From Caulobacter sp. (GTDB lineage: Bacteria > Pseudomonadota > Alphaproteobacteria > Caulobacterales > Caulobacteraceae), in assembly GCA_030678995.1 (NCBI GenBank), contig JAUXTQ010000052.1, positions 62,001 to 126,000 on the forward strand: a DNA stretch of 64,000 bases, given 5' to 3'. Under the pieces are notes generated by a model. It ran no database searches. It was not told where the DNA came from and saw only the letters and a list, made by a program, of their open reading frames with translations. This document shows, piece after piece, positions 48,602 through 58,798 of the stretch. Within the stretch, counting starts at the first letter, position 1. Each line of letters starts with the position of its first letter. Position numbers and translations under genes: made by a program.

Positions 48602-48904
48602 ATGGCCACTGCCCGCAAGGCCCCCGCCACTCCGGCGGCGGCTGAAGGTCCCCCGCCGTCCGAACCCGGTTCGGCGGTCATCACGCCCCCGGACCGCGAC
48701 GGCGACGGCGCGCCCGGCGGCTCCGACGCGCTCCAGCCCTATGCCGTGCTGCTGACCGAGGTCGCCGGTCTGCCGCGCGGCGTCGTGGTCTATGGCCCGG
48801 CCCCGGCCATCGCCGCCCTGATCGACGATGGCCAGGCCCGCGCCGCGCTCGAACCCGACATCGCCCTCGCGGGCGTCCACGTCCACGCCCTTCCGGAGAC
48901 CTGA
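48602..48904 (+). CDS. hypothetical tail-region protein
   Basis: 100 residues. The first 40 are Pro/Ala/Gly-rich and disordered and hold one dispersed palindrome. The rest is a small alpha/beta unit: YAVLLTEVAGLPRGVVVYGP and a helix IAALIDDGQARAAL. It ends 3 nt before the tail tube gene. No known family. Confidence 0.55.
   Translation: MATARKAPATPAAAEGPPPSEPGSAVITPPDRDGDGAPGGSDALQPYAVLLTEVAGLPRGVVVYGPAPAIAALIDDGQARAALEPDIALAGVHVHALPET
48660..48674. repeat. dispersed palindrome copy 5
   Basis: CCGAACC-C-GGTTCGG, perfect 7-1-7, in the disordered N-terminal part of the small tail-region gene (read as Glu-Pro-Gly-Ser). Confidence 0.7.
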
Positions 48905-48907
48905 CCC

Positions 48908-49897
48908 ATGGCCGACACCGTCATCCCCGCCTCGGAACGGGGCCGCGCCGTCCTCACCCGGATCGGCTTTGAAAGCGCGCCCGGCACGATCGCGGGCGCC
49001 TGGCAGCCGGTCCGGTTCTATGACCTGACCGCCGGCCAGGAGCGGCCTCTGGTCAAGGATGACCAGTTGGGCGTGGCCCTGGCCAACGAGCGCGACGCCA
49101 CGGCCCGCCGTCAGGGCCTGCCCGGCGGCCAGCTGCGGCGGGTGGCGCCGTTGAACCTGTCGGAAATCGGCTGGTGGCTCAGCCTGGGCATGAGCCGCGC
49201 TGCGCCCACGGGGGCGCCCTCCGACTATGTCCATGTGTTCAGCTCCGGCGCCGGCCCGACGGACACCGCCACCCTGCTGCAGAAATTCGCCACCGACGAC
49301 TATCAGTGGGATCTGGGCTGCGCCCTGGCCAGCTTCCGGCTCCAGGCGGCCAAGGCCGAGACGGTCGCCCGTCTGGACATGACCCTGATCGGGCTCAGCG
49401 ACGCCTCCGATGACGCGGCCCCGGCCGGCACGGTGGCCAGCGCTTATGCCGCCACCGAATCCTTCAGCGACTGGCGCTGGCGGGTGCTGCTGAACGACGT
49501 GCTGGTGGGCGAGGCCCTGAACATCGACCTGAACGTCGACTTCGGCGTCGAGCGGGTCCAGGGGATGAGTGGCGACGAATGGCCGACCAAGCATCACTTC
49601 GGCGAGGTCATGGTCAACGGCAACCTGAACCTCTATGGCCGCGCCGCCGCGATCCGCGCCCTGGGCGACAGCGGCGCGGCGCAGAAGATCGAGTTGGTCG
49701 CCACCCATCCGGACGACGCGACCAACCGCCTGATCAGCTTCGTCTTGAACGCCGCCCAGTTCTCCAAGCCCCAGCGCCCGGTCAGCGGTCCCGGCCAGAT
49801 GTCGGCCGGCTTCAGCTTCGAGGCCAGCCAGGGCGCCGCCCTGCCGGCGCTGGTGGTGACGCTGAAGAACGGCGTGAGCACCTATACTCCGGCGTAA
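48908..49897 (+). CDS. major tail tube protein
   Basis: 329 residues. Two tube-like beta-barrel halves are visible: WWLSLGMSRAAPTGAPSDY and VFSSGAGPTDTATLLQKFAT in the first, LNDVLVGEALNIDLNVDFGV and FGEVMVNGNLNLYGRAAAIR in the second. It corresponds to lambda gpV-type tube proteins. It is followed by the tail chaperone pair, the standard order of siphovirus tail modules. Confidence 0.85.
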   Translation: MADTVIPASERGRAVLTRIGFESAPGTIAGAWQPVRFYDLTAGQERPLVKDDQLGVALANERDATARRQGLPGGQLRRVAPLNLSEIGWWLSLGMSRAAPTGAPSDYVHVFSSGAGPTDTATLLQKFATDDYQWDLGCALASFRLQAAKAETVARLDMTLIGLSDASDDAAPAGTVASAYAATESFSDWRWRVLLNDVLVGEALNIDLNVDFGVERVQGMSGDEWPTKHHFGEVMVNGNLNLYGRAAAIRALGDSGAAQKIELVATHPDDATNRLISFVLNAAQFSKPQRPVSGPGQMSAGFSFEASQGAALPALVVTLKNGVSTYTPA

Positions 49898-49906
49898 GGA
49901 CCCCTG

Positions 49907-50422
49907 ATGGACCCCGACATTCTCGACCAGCTGGGGCTGGCGGCCGACACCGCCGCGCGGACCGTGGACCTGGCCCACGGCATCCGCCTGACGTTTCGCC
50001 CGCCGACCTCGCTGGACTTCACCCGCGCCGGCCAGCGGGCCGCCGCCAGCCTGGAGGCCGCCGCCGCGCTCAAGTCGGCGATCGACCGCTATGGCCTCAG
50101 CAAGTCAGACCTGGCCGACCTGGCCGATCCGGAGATCTGGGAGGGCGCGTCCGCCTTCATCACCTCGGTGGAGCTGGCCCTGCTGATCGTCACGGCGGTC
50201 GAGCGCCGCACCGGCGATGGCGAGTCCCTGCAGGTCTGGTCCGTCGCGCCCTCGGCCGAGGCCCTGAGCACCGTGCTACGCCACGAGGGCAGCCTGACCG
50301 CCTTCATGAAGGCCACCCAGGCCGCCGGCGAGGAGCTGATCCAGCCAAAAAAAGAATGCGCGCCCTCGCCCGGTGGCTTTGGGCCGGCGGCGGCGCGCAC
50401 TGCCGGGCCTGCCGTCAACTAG
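49907..50422 (+). CDS. tail assembly chaperone (gpG-like)
   Basis: 171 residues. All-helical protein, with RLTFRPPTSLDFTRAGQRAA near the start and LSTVLRHEGSLTAFMKATQA near the end. It sits between the tube and tape-measure genes. The sequence CCA AAA AAA GAA near its end (A-run 50347-50353) is a slippery site for -1 frameshifting that would make a longer G-T fusion, as in lambda. Confidence 0.78.
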   Translation: MDPDILDQLGLAADTAARTVDLAHGIRLTFRPPTSLDFTRAGQRAAASLEAAAALKSAIDRYGLSKSDLADLADPEIWEGASAFITSVELALLIVTAVERRTGDGESLQVWSVAPSAEALSTVLRHEGSLTAFMKATQAAGEELIQPKKECAPSPGGFGPAAARTAGPAVN

Positions 50423-50766
50423 GATCGCCCTGCGCCAGCGGCGCGGTGGTCGTGAGCGAGGACTTCGAGGGCCGCGTCACCCGCCGTCGCTGTCCCCAGA
50501 TCGAACACAAACCCCTGACCCTGCCCGAGGTCGAGGCCTGGCGCATCGTCGCCGCCCGCGGGGCCTGGCGGGCCCGGCCCCATCCGCGCTGGAAAGACGC
50601 CGGGCGGTCGGTGCTCGACTGGCCGTCCTGCCGGGCGGCCCACGATCCCGCCGCCGCGCCCTGGTCCGACGTTCGGCCCCTGCTGTCGGCCCTCGAACGG
50701 GGCGCCGGCGAGGGCGAGGCGGACCTGCCGGAAGACACACCCGCCGACCCCGGCGACGGAGGCTGA
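49907..50766 (+). CDS. frameshifted tail chaperone fusion (gpGT-like)
   Basis: A -1 slip on seven A residues at 50347-50353 joins the first 149 residues of the G-like protein to a 137-residue extension. The extension has a zinc-ribbon-like CRACRQLGSPCAS, then RRRCPQIEHKPLTLPEVEAW, and ends just before the tape-measure gene. The downstream frame lacks its own convincing start codon near its beginning, which favours production by frameshifting. Confidence 0.68.
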
Positions 50767-50768
50767 CC

Positions 50769-53036
50769 ATGAGTGCTGACGTCGCCATCCGCCTGGGCCT
50801 CAAGGGCGGCACCGAAGTCGAACGCGGTCTCAAGGCCGTCGGCCGGGAAGGCAAGGCCGCCCTGCGGGACCTGCAGGCCCAGGCCAAGGGTTTGCCGCCG
50901 CACATGGTGGCGCTCAGCCGGGGCGTGGCGGGGGTGCGGGACGAGGTCTCGAACCTGGCCAGCCGGGCGCCGGGCGCCCTGGGCCAGATCGCGTCCTCCT
51001 TCGGCTTTCTGGGCACGGCCATCGCCGGGGTCACGGTGGGGGTCGGGCTGCTGGGGGCCGCGCTGGTGCGCGGCGCCGTGGCGGCGGCCCAGACGGGCGA
51101 CGAAATCGAGGCCATGGCCAACAAGGTCGGCGTCTCCATCACCGCCCTGCAGCAGTTGCGCGACGCGGGGCTGGAGGCGGACGTCGAGATCGGCGACATG
51201 GACGCGGGGCTGCAGCGCCTCAACGCCTCTTTGGGGGCGATGAAAACCGGCGTCGGCGACGCCAAGCTGAAGGAGGCCTTCGCCGAACTGGGCTTCAACG
51301 CCGAACAGCTGCAGCGGTTCAAGGACGCCGGAGACTTCCTGCCGGTGATGGCCGACCGCCTGGCCGAGATTGGCGACAAGGCCGACCGGGTGCAGCTGGC
51401 CAAGAAGCTGGGCGTGGAGGAACTGCTTCCGTTACTGGAGCTGGGCTCCGTCCGGCTGCTGGAGCTGATGCAGGCCGCCAGCGATGCCGGGCGGGTGCTG
51501 GACCCGGGTCTAGTCGAGGACCTGGCCAACACCGACCGGCAGCTGGAGAAGGTCGACGCAAGACTGAAGGTCGCTTCGACGACCTTCTTTTCCCAGTTCA
51601 CGCCGGCGGTCGTGTGGGCCAAGGAGGCCGTCGTCAACTTCCTGATGGGCAGTGTCCTTCTCCCCGACACCCTGGCCGCCGGCGCCCGCGCCGCCGCCGA
51701 CAGTGTTCCGGGCTGGAAAAAGCTGGCGGATATCCTGATGCGGATCACCGGCCTTCAGACGGTGATCGCCGCCTTTCGTCCGCCGAACTCGGGCGGCCTC
51801 GCGCCGCTGGACCCGAATGCCGACTGGGGCGAGGAGGATCGGCGGCTGGAGGCCCAGTCCACGCCGGAGGCTATCGCCGCATGGCGGGCGGCTCATCCTC
51901 GCCCCGCCGCCGGCGGCGGTGGTGGCGGTGGCGGCGGCTCCGGTTCGGCCGCCGCCGCCCGCAAGCGCGCGGCGGACGAGGCGGCCCGCGCCGCCGCGCT
52001 GAAGCTCCAGAACGAGGAACGGCTGCGCGCGATCGACCTGGAAAACCGTCTGGCCATGGCCGAGGCCACGGCCAACGCCGATCTGGTCAAGAAGCTGAAG
52101 GAAGAGATCGCCCTCTATGCCCTGATCGCCCGCTATCAGGCCGCCGGCGTCGATGCCGACCAGGCCCGGCTGGCGGCGCAGATTCTGCTGCGCGAGCTGA
52201 GGCAGATGGAGGCGGAGACTCTCAAGGTCGACGCCAACCCCGAGGGCTTCGAATCCAGCGGCGACCGCATGGCGCGGGCCGGCGCCCCGGACGTCGCCGC
52301 CGCGACCGACTGGGACGCATGGCGTGAAGAGTTCAAGACCCGCTTTCGCGAGGGCGGCCTCGAGGCGCTGGAATCCGGCGACATCGGCCAGGCCCTGGCC
52401 AACCAGGTCGAGGGGGCGTTCGTCGATGGCGTGGCCCGCAGCCTGGACCGGCTGGCCGACATGCTGTTCGACCTGTTCGAACAGGCCATGCGCGAGGGCG
52501 CCCAAAGCGCCGGGCAGTCGGGCGGCGGATCGGGCGGGTTCGACCTGGGCTCAATTCTGTCGCAGGTGTTCGCGGCGGTCGTCGGCGGCCCGTCGGGGGG
52601 CGGCGCATCCACCGTGTCGGCCCATGCCGCCCAGATGGGCCGGGCCTCCGGCGGGCCGGTCTATCGCGGCTGGTCCGGGGCCATGCACGAGCGGGGCTAT
52701 GAGCGGTTCACGGCGACGTCGGACGGCTATGTCCACGACGCGGCGACCACGGCGCGCCAGCTGACCGACGCCCGCGCGCGGTCCATGCCGTCCAGCGCCC
52801 GGAGCGGCGAGGGCGGGCCAATCGCGGTGACCCTGATCGACCGGTCCGCCGGCGGGATGCGGGCCACGGCGAGCGAACAGCGCCAGCCGGACGGATCGCG
52901 GGGTGTCAATATCGAACTGGTGGACGCCCTCGATCGCCGCATCGAAACCCGCGTCAAGGGCCTGACCCGGGGCGGGGCCGACAACGCCGATCTGGCCCGG
53001 GGCTTTGGCCTGCGGCCCGTGCTGTCGGGGGGCTGA
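50769..53036 (+). CDS. tail tape measure protein
   Basis: 755 residues from the ATG at 50769, 2 nt after the chaperone stop. Helical N-terminal half (EVERGLKAVGREGKAALRDL), a hydrophobic segment around 78-100 (FGFLGTAIAGVTVGVGLLGA), a Gly-rich linker near 385 and a second helical block. A Ser/Gly-rich C-terminal part has ASGGPVYRGWSGAMHERGY. At about 1.5 angstrom per residue it implies a tail near 110 nm. It sets tail length and helps DNA entry. Confidence 0.92.
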   Translation: MSADVAIRLGLKGGTEVERGLKAVGREGKAALRDLQAQAKGLPPHMVALSRGVAGVRDEVSNLASRAPGALGQIASSFGFLGTAIAGVTVGVGLLGAALVRGAVAAAQTGDEIEAMANKVGVSITALQQLRDAGLEADVEIGDMDAGLQRLNASLGAMKTGVGDAKLKEAFAELGFNAEQLQRFKDAGDFLPVMADRLAEIGDKADRVQLAKKLGVEELLPLLELGSVRLLELMQAASDAGRVLDPGLVEDLANTDRQLEKVDARLKVASTTFFSQFTPAVVWAKEAVVNFLMGSVLLPDTLAAGARAAADSVPGWKKLADILMRITGLQTVIAAFRPPNSGGLAPLDPNADWGEEDRRLEAQSTPEAIAAWRAAHPRPAAGGGGGGGGGSGSAAAARKRAADEAARAAALKLQNEERLRAIDLENRLAMAEATANADLVKKLKEEIALYALIARYQAAGVDADQARLAAQILLRELRQMEAETLKVDANPEGFESSGDRMARAGAPDVAAATDWDAWREEFKTRFREGGLEALESGDIGQALANQVEGAFVDGVARSLDRLADMLFDLFEQAMREGAQSAGQSGGGSGGFDLGSILSQVFAAVVGGPSGGGASTVSAHAAQMGRASGGPVYRGWSGAMHERGYERFTATSDGYVHDAATTARQLTDARARSMPSSARSGEGGPIAVTLIDRSAGGMRATASEQRQPDGSRGVNIELVDALDRRIETRVKGLTRGGADNADLARGFGLRPVLSGG

Positions 53037-53041
53037 GAACC

Positions 53042-53422
53042 ATGCCCGCACCCGCCTGGCCGTCCACCGACGGCTTCACCTTCGCCCTGGCCGACGGCTT
53101 TGGCGAAACCTTTCCCGAACTGGCCAGCCGCACCGACAACGCCACCGGCCCGGCCAACCAGCGCCGCACCGCCACCAGCGGCCTGTACGAGATCGACGTC
53201 GCCTATATCCTGACCTCCGCCGAGCGCGAGGTGCTGCGCGAGTTCCACCGCACCGACGCCGCCGGCGGGGCGGTGTGGTTCGACTGGACCGACCCGGTCA
53301 CCCAGACCACCGTCTCGGCCCGGTTCCTGGTCGGCAAGCCGCCGTCCTATGCCCCCTACAAGCCCGACTGGATCGCCCGCGTGACGCTGGAAGTCGTTCG
53401 CCCGATTCCGGAGCCGGCGTAA
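53042..53422 (+). CDS. minor tail protein (gpM-like)
   Basis: 126 residues. Beta-rich: PSTDGFTFALADGFGETFPE, RRTATSGLYEIDVAYILTSA, EFHRTDAAGGAVWFDWTDPV, ending in WIARVTLEVVRPIPEPA. Its place right after the tape measure matches lambda gpM, a tail-tip hub piece. Identification is by order and general fold. Confidence 0.68.
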   Translation: MPAPAWPSTDGFTFALADGFGETFPELASRTDNATGPANQRRTATSGLYEIDVAYILTSAEREVLREFHRTDAAGGAVWFDWTDPVTQTTVSARFLVGKPPSYAPYKPDWIARVTLEVVRPIPEPA

Positions 53423-53424
53423 CC

Positions 53425-53931
53425 GTGACCGCCCTGCGTGAAAGCCTCTATGCCCCCGGCTCGGCGGAGATCGTCGTCGAGCTGGCGACCCTGGACCATC
53501 CGTCCTGGGTCGACCCGATCCGGGTGGTCAACTATCCGGTCCACGGGTTTGAGCTGGTCAGCACCGTCGAGGCTGTCGCCCGCACCTTCATCGCCTATCC
53601 CTTCGCCCTGACCTGGCCGGCGCGGGATCCTGACCAGCCGTTCGCCGGGGCCCGGTTCGCCATCTCCAACGTCATCGCCCAGGACGGGTCCGACGATCCC
53701 CTGGTGCTGGCCGCCCTGCGCGGCCTGCCGGGCTGGGCGCGGGTCACTTTCGAGGCGGTGCAGGTCTCCGCCCCCGACACCATCCTGATCCGCACCACCC
53801 CCTTGCGGCTGACCGGTCTTTCCTATGACGAGTCCACCATCAGCGGGACCCTGACCATGCCCGACTTCACCACCCGCCGGGCCGGCTATCGCTTCACCCC
53901 CGACCGCTATCCGCACCTGAGGGCCGGATGA
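53425..53931 (+). CDS. DUF1833-family tail protein (gpL place)
   Basis: 168 residues from a GTG. The pattern LRESLYAPGSAEIVVELATL and HPSWVDPIRVVNYPVHGFEL is typical of DUF1833, a minor tail family of siphoviruses. The C-terminal part has PLRLTGLSYDESTISGTLTM and FTTRRAGYRFTPDRYP. Overlaps the next gene by 4 nt. It probably forms part of the tail tip around the hub. Confidence 0.78.
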   Translation: MTALRESLYAPGSAEIVVELATLDHPSWVDPIRVVNYPVHGFELVSTVEAVARTFIAYPFALTWPARDPDQPFAGARFAISNVIAQDGSDDPLVLAALRGLPGWARVTFEAVQVSAPDTILIRTTPLRLTGLSYDESTISGTLTMPDFTTRRAGYRFTPDRYPHLRAG

Positions 53932-54374
53932 TGGGCCTGGCCGCCGCCGAACCGCGTTCGGACCTGAGCTGGACGGTTCCCTATCTGCGGATCCCGTTCG
54001 TCGAGCGCGGCCGGTCGATGCGCGGGGTCGACTGCCGGGGGGTGGTGTTCCTGATCCTCGAGCGCGAGCGGGGCGCGGTGATCCCCGAGCCCTCGGCCCT
54101 CTATGCCGGGACGGACCTTAAGGACGCCGCCGGCCAGGCGGCGTTCGTGCGGGCGGAGCTGGGGCGCTGGTCGCCCTGCGCCGTCCAGCCGTTCGCGGCG
54201 CTGCTGTTCGAGGCGGCCGGCCTGCCGGTGCATGTCGGCCTGGCCCTGGGCGATGGGCTGTTTATCCATGCCCGCAAGGGCGCGGGGGTGACCATCGGCC
54301 ATCTGGACGAAGCCGATCCGGGGGAGGCCCGCTGGGGCCGCCGCCTGCTGGGGGCGTATCGCCATGACGGCTGA
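53928..54374 (+). CDS. NlpC/P60-like tail-tip peptidase (gpK-like)
   Basis: 148 residues. The Cys peptidase core is visible: RGVDCRGVVFLILERERGA with Cys36, and VHVGLALGDGLFIHARKGAG with His102 in the catalytic place and His114. It would open the host peptidoglycan during DNA entry. Lambda K has the same order (after L, before I/J). It starts ATGATG at the stop of the DUF1833 gene and overlaps the J-like gene by 11 nt. One dispersed palindrome lies in its first codons. Confidence 0.78.
   Translation: MMGLAAAEPRSDLSWTVPYLRIPFVERGRSMRGVDCRGVVFLILERERGAVIPEPSALYAGTDLKDAAGQAAFVRAELGRWSPCAVQPFAALLFEAAGLPVHVGLALGDGLFIHARKGAGVTIGHLDEADPGEARWGRRLLGAYRHDG
53947..53961. repeat. dispersed palindrome copy 6 (SSG form)
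   Basis: CCGAACCGCGTTCGG, 6-3-6 palindrome in the first codons of the NlpC-like gene. Confidence 0.65.
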
Positions 54375-57300
54375 GGTTATCGCCCGGCCGGGCCCTGATG
54401 CGGTGCTGGGCGGGGTGGTCCTGACCCCCCGCCCGTTCGCCCGGGAGGACGAGGTCACGATCCACGCCATGCCCGAGGGGGCCAGCGTGGCGCAAATGCT
54501 GGATGCGCTGGAGGCGTCCGGGTCGCTGGATCCCCGCCTGCGGCCCTGGGTGCGGGTCACGGCGGGGGACGAACCCCTGCCGGCGGCCCTGTGGCCCACG
54601 GCCCGTCCCAAGGCCGGGGTTACCCTGTTTGTCGAGGTCGCCCCGATGGGCGGCTCCAACGCCCTGCGCACCCTGATGCAGATCGCCATCATCGCCATCT
54701 CCACTTTCGTGGGCGGGCACGTGGGCGGGGCGCTTGGCTCGATCCTGGCGTTGTCGATCAATATCGCCGGCATGGCCCTGGTCAACGCGATCGCGCCGGT
54801 AAAGCAGCCGGACCCTGCCAAACGTGATCCGCGCTACAGCCTGGACGGCGCCAGCAACGCCGCCCGCCCGCACGAGCCGGTCCCGATCGTGCTGGGAACC
54901 CGCCGCATCTTCCCGTCGCGCTGCGCCAACTGGTACACGCGGGTTCAGGACAACGTCGTCTATCTGCGCCAGATGTTTCAGGCGTCGGTCAGCTGGGTCG
55001 ATCGCGCCAGCCCGCGGCTGGGCCAGACGCCGCTGGACACGTTCGATGGCGTGACGATCCGCTGGAACACCCTGCCGACCGACGCCCTGGCGCTGGACAT
55101 GTTCGACCGGGTGGTGGCCGAGGACAGCCTGGGTCTGACGATCAAGGCGGACGCCGGCTGGGTCACCCGCACCGCGCCGCTGGAAAGCGACAGCCTGAGC
55201 CTGGACGTCGCCTTCATGGCCGGCCTCTACAAGGCCAAGGAGTCCAGCGGCAATCCCGAAAGCCGTACGGTGGAGTACGAGTTCCGCTATGGTCCCGTCG
55301 GCGGCGATCCCGCGGCGGCCACGGCCATCCCGTTCGGGACCGCCGGGGTGATCACCTATACCGACCCTCCGGCCGGCACGCGCCGCTCGGAAGCCTGGCG
55401 GGTCGGCTATGAATGGACGGTGACCCACGGGCAGTATGACGTCCATGTGCGGCGGGTCACCGCCGACGCGGCCAGCGTCAAGATCAGCGACCTGCTGACC
55501 TGGGTCTGTCTGCGCAGCTTTATCGACGAGCCGGCCATCCGCCAGGCCGACGAGGTTCCGTGGATCGAACTGGAGCTGAAGGCCACCGACCAGCTGAACG
55601 GCATCCCCGACGACTTCAATTTTATCGCCACCAGCGTGGTCAAGGAGGCCACATCCACGGGGCCGGGCGCGACCTGGATCAGCAGCCGGCGGCCGGCGGA
55701 CCTCTACCTGGCCGCCAGCTATCCGCCGTTCTCGGATCTGGAGCTGGACGCGGACGAGCGGGCGTTCGCCGCCCTGGCCGCATGGCGCACCGTGGGCGAG
55801 GCCCAGGGCTGGGCGGTGGATATCGCCGACAACCAGGAACAGTCGGTGGCCGACCTGCTGGCCCGGATCGCCGCTGGAGGACGGGCCCGGCCGGGGCTGG
55901 ACTATGGCGCCCTAAGCGTGGTGGTCGATTGGGAAAAGGCCGCGCCCCGGCTGATGTTCAGCCCGCGCAACACGAAAAACTTTCGCGGCGAGATCCTTTA
56001 CCCGTCCGAGGCGCATGCCCTGCGCCTGCGGTTTCCCAACGCCGAGAAGGACTATGCCGAGGACACCATCACGGTGTTCGCCCTGGACCCGCTCGACGTC
56101 CCCTATGACCTGGACACCGCCACCCTGTACGAAAGCGTCGAGCTGCGCGACCTGACCGACGCCGACCGGGTCGAGTGGGAGGGCTGGCGGTTGCTGGCCG
56201 AACGCGCCCTGCGGGCGGAAAGCTTCACCTTCGAACAGGACATGGAGCAGCTGACGGCGGTCGAGGGCGCGCGCGCCCTGCTGTCGCATCATGTTGCCCT
56301 GGTCGGCCAGGTCACGGGACGGGTGCGCGAGCGGATCGTCGATCCGCTGGACGCCCTGCGGATCGGGCTGGTGCTGGACGAGACGGTTGTCATGGTTTTG
56401 GGCCGGTCCTACGACATGGCCTGGCGGCCCGGCCCCGATGCGGTGGTGGTGGAATACGGTCTGGAGACCGTCGTCGGCACGGGCGAGATCGTCTGGTTCG
56501 AGGGCACGGCGCCGGCCGAAGCGGTCGGCCCCCAGGTCGGCGATCTGGTCACCGTGTTCGAGCATGCCCTGGGGCTGATGGACGTGGTGGTCCAGAGCAT
56601 TGTCCCGCGCGAGGGGCTCAAGGCGGTCATCACCTGTGTGCCCTATGCCGCCGCCCTGCAGGCCGCCGCCGGGGTTATCCCCGCGCACCATACCGGCGCC
56701 GGCCGCCCGCCGACCCTGAACAGCGCCATCATCGCCCGGTCCAGCGGCGACCGCGACCGGGCGATGCTGGTCATCAATGCCGGCCTTGAGGCGGCGGGGC
56801 TGTCGATCGAGAGCGCCATTGGCGACGAGGTGCTGACCCCGGGCGAGAAGGTGGTCGTTGTGTCCCTGATCCAGGGTCAGATCGACGCCCGCGCCGACCT
56901 GACCGCCAGGGTCACGGCGCTGGGCCTCGGCGCTCACGCGACCTGGACCGCATGGGACGCGGCCAACGCCGCCCTGGACGCGGTGTTGGCGACCATGACC
57001 ACCCCGGTCGCCTGGGATGACCGGTCAGATGTGACCAGCGGGTTCGACGCCGCCGCCCTGTCGGCCGCCTGGAAGGCGGTGGTCCAGACAGACCAGGACC
57101 TGCGCAGCCTGATCGCCGCCTATGTGCCGCCCGGATCGATCGGCGGCGACCAGGTCGACCCGTCCGGCCAGGTGCTGATCGGGTCTGGCGGGGTGGGGCT
57201 GCGGCTGGGCGGCGACGGCTTGCTGAACGTGGGGGTCGGGGCCGCCTCGGATTCGGGGCTGTCGGTGCTGGCGGACGGGTCGATCCGGCTGGACGATGCG

Positions 57301-58695
57301 GTGATCCGCGCCGGCGGCGTGGAGATGATCAACGCATCGGGCCTGACGGCGGCGGCTTTGCAACAGGTGCTGGCCGTTCAGCGGGCCGCGCCGCCGATGA
57401 CCCGCGAGCGGGTCGGCCGGGTGGCCCATGCGGCGACCAGCGGGACCATCGCCGTGTGGCTGGAAGCCCGGCTGGCGGCCGACAGTGACGTGGCCGTATC
57501 GCTCAGCTTCCCCCTGCGCGGCGCGGCGGCGGCGGTCAGCGACTTTCCCGCCACCCTGGATCTGGAAATCTGGGAGGACTACAGCGACGACGACGGGGCC
57601 ACCTGGGCCGGGTTCGCCGCCCTGACCGGCGGCGATGTCAGCCTGACCCGCATCGCCACCGGCACGCCGGTGGCCGGCGAGTATCTGGTCTCGGCGGGCA
57701 GCTATTCCACCTATGACGCGCCAGGCGAACCCCTGTTGGTGGTCGGCTATTATGGCCCCTCGGCCCCCGCCGTGGCGGAGATCGCCGTCGCGGCCACGGC
57801 CAAGCCTCGCGGCCTGTATCGTTACGCCGTGGTCGGCTCGACCGCCGCCGCCTGGGCCGACGCGGCCAGCGTGGTGACCCTGCTGGATACCGACGACAAG
57901 GCCAGCTTTATCGTCGGCGACGTGTCGGCCGGGGCCAGCACCAACTGGGCCAACCCGGTGGGCCACCACTCCCGGCTGGTGATCGAAAGCCCCGGCGCCG
58001 CAACCCTTTCGGTCACCGCCGACGCCATCGCCATGTCCACCGTGGACGGGGCGCACCGCAACCTGCGCCTGACCGCCGCCCTGACCCTGGACTGTTCCGG
58101 CACGGGGCTGGGCGGGCTGGATACGGGAACCCTGGCGGCGGACACCAGCTATGCCCTGTGGGTCGCCGGCAACGGGGTGGCGGGCGCCGACGATCTGATC
58201 GCCTCGCTGTCCGATACCGCCCCGGCGATTCCGTCGGGCTTCAGCTATGCCGCCCTGATCGGCCATTTCTGCACCGACGGGTCGGGGGATATCCGCCCGT
58301 TCCGCAAGGCCGGACGGGTGTTCGAATATATTCCCGACGCGACCAACGGCCATCCGGAGGTGGCCACCACGGCCAGCACCTCGCCGATCGGCGACGTCAA
58401 CACCGGCGATCTGGACGCGGTCGCCTATGCCCCGTTGATCCCGGCCAGCGCGGTGCGCGCCCTGTTGCTGGCCCGGCGCGGCAACAACGTGCTGGTGGCC
58501 AGTAACCGCGACACCCACGGCGACTTCGCCGGGGCCAACCCGCCGCTGTATGTGTTCCAGGCCGGCGGCGCGGTGACCGCCCAGCCGGTCGAGTTCGCGG
58601 TGCTGGGCAGCAATTTCTACTGGGCCTGTTCGGCCGGCACCACCCTGGCCGGGCGTGGCTGGATCCGCGTCCAGGGATACGAGGACGGGGTCTAG
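54364..58695 (+). CDS. tail tip / host-specificity protein (gpI-gpJ fusion type)
   Basis: 1443 residues. The first 150 residues look like lambda gpI: a ubiquitin-like start (PREDEV-like [20 protein letters not shown]) and hydrophobic helices [20 protein letters not shown] and [20 protein letters not shown]. From about 165 the J-type hub follows ([40 protein letters not shown]), then fibronectin-like and beta-rich C-terminal domains. It forms the tail-tip hub and likely the primary receptor-binding part. The start overlaps the preceding gene by 11 nt. Confidence 0.88.
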   Translation: MTAEVIARPGPDAVLGGVVLTPRPFAREDEVTIHAMPEGASVAQMLDALEASGSLDPRLRPWVRVTAGDEPLPAALWPTARPKAGVTLFVEVAPMGGSNALRTLMQIAIIAISTFVGGHVGGALGSILALSINIAGMALVNAIAPVKQPDPAKRDPRYSLDGASNAARPHEPVPIVLGTRRIFPSRCANWYTRVQDNVVYLRQMFQASVSWVDRASPRLGQTPLDTFDGVTIRWNTLPTDALALDMFDRVVAEDSLGLTIKADAGWVTRTAPLESDSLSLDVAFMAGLYKAKESSGNPESRTVEYEFRYGPVGGDPAAATAIPFGTAGVITYTDPPAGTRRSEAWRVGYEWTVTHGQYDVHVRRVTADAASVKISDLLTWVCLRSFIDEPAIRQADEVPWIELELKATDQLNGIPDDFNFIATSVVKEATSTGPGATWISSRRPADLYLAASYPPFSDLELDADERAFAALAAWRTVGEAQGWAVDIADNQEQSVADLLARIAAGGRARPGLDYGALSVVVDWEKAAPRLMFSPRNTKNFRGEILYPSEAHALRLRFPNAEKDYAEDTITVFALDPLDVPYDLDTATLYESVELRDLTDADRVEWEGWRLLAERALRAESFTFEQDMEQLTAVEGARALLSHHVALVGQVTGRVRERIVDPLDALRIGLVLDETVVMVLGRSYDMAWRPGPDAVVVEYGLETVVGTGEIVWFEGTAPAEAVGPQVGDLVTVFEHALGLMDVVVQSIVPREGLKAVITCVPYAAALQAAAGVIPAHHTGAGRPPTLNSAIIARSSGDRDRAMLVINAGLEAAGLSIESAIGDEVLTPGEKVVVVSLIQGQIDARADLTARVTALGLGAHATWTAWDAANAALDAVLATMTTPVAWDDRSDVTSGFDAAALSAAWKAVVQTDQDLRSLIAAYVPPGSIGGDQVDPSGQVLIGSGGVGLRLGGDGLLNVGVGAASDSGLSVLADGSIRLDDAVIRAGGVEMINASGLTAAALQQVLAVQRAAPPMTRERVGRVAHAATSGTIAVWLEARLAADSDVAVSLSFPLRGAAAAVSDFPATLDLEIWEDYSDDDGATWAGFAALTGGDVSLTRIATGTPVAGEYLVSAGSYSTYDAPGEPLLVVGYYGPSAPAVAEIAVAATAKPRGLYRYAVVGSTAAAWADAASVVTLLDTDDKASFIVGDVSAGASTNWANPVGHHSRLVIESPGAATLSVTADAIAMSTVDGAHRNLRLTAALTLDCSGTGLGGLDTGTLAADTSYALWVAGNGVAGADDLIASLSDTAPAIPSGFSYAALIGHFCTDGSGDIRPFRKAGRVFEYIPDATNGHPEVATTASTSPIGDVNTGDLDAVAYAPLIPASAVRALLLARRGNNVLVASNRDTHGDFAGANPPLYVFQAGGAVTAQPVEFAVLGSNFYWACSAGTTLAGRGWIRVQGYEDGV

Positions 58696-58700
58696 GCCCC

Positions 58701-58740
58701 CAGTCTTTCCCAGCCTTTCCCAGCCTTTCCCGGTCTTTCC
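58701..58740 (+). repeat. four 10-bp tandem repeats before the fibre gene
   Basis: Four units of CAGYCTTTCC (CAGTCTTTCC, CAGCCTTTCC twice, CGGTCTTTCC) fill the gap between the J-like and fibre genes. A pyrimidine-only strand of this kind can form a structured leader. A dispersed palindrome begins at the end of the block. Confidence 0.8.
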
Positions 58741-58753
58741 GAACCGCGTTCGG
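58739..58753. repeat. dispersed palindrome copy 7 (SSG form)
   Basis: CCGAACCGCGTTCGG, identical to the copy at 53947, here in non-coding DNA between the J-like and fibre genes. Confidence 0.65.
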
Positions 58754-58798
58754 CGCTCTGTCTTTTTCCGCTTCACCTTTTGCTCCGGAGCCGCCCGC

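Noticed and set aside
58701-58740. 10-bp pyrimidine repeats as part of the fibre coding region
   Set aside because: The fibre homology and a well-placed ATG start at 58799; the upstream in-frame reading gives only Pro/Phe/Ser repeat peptide.
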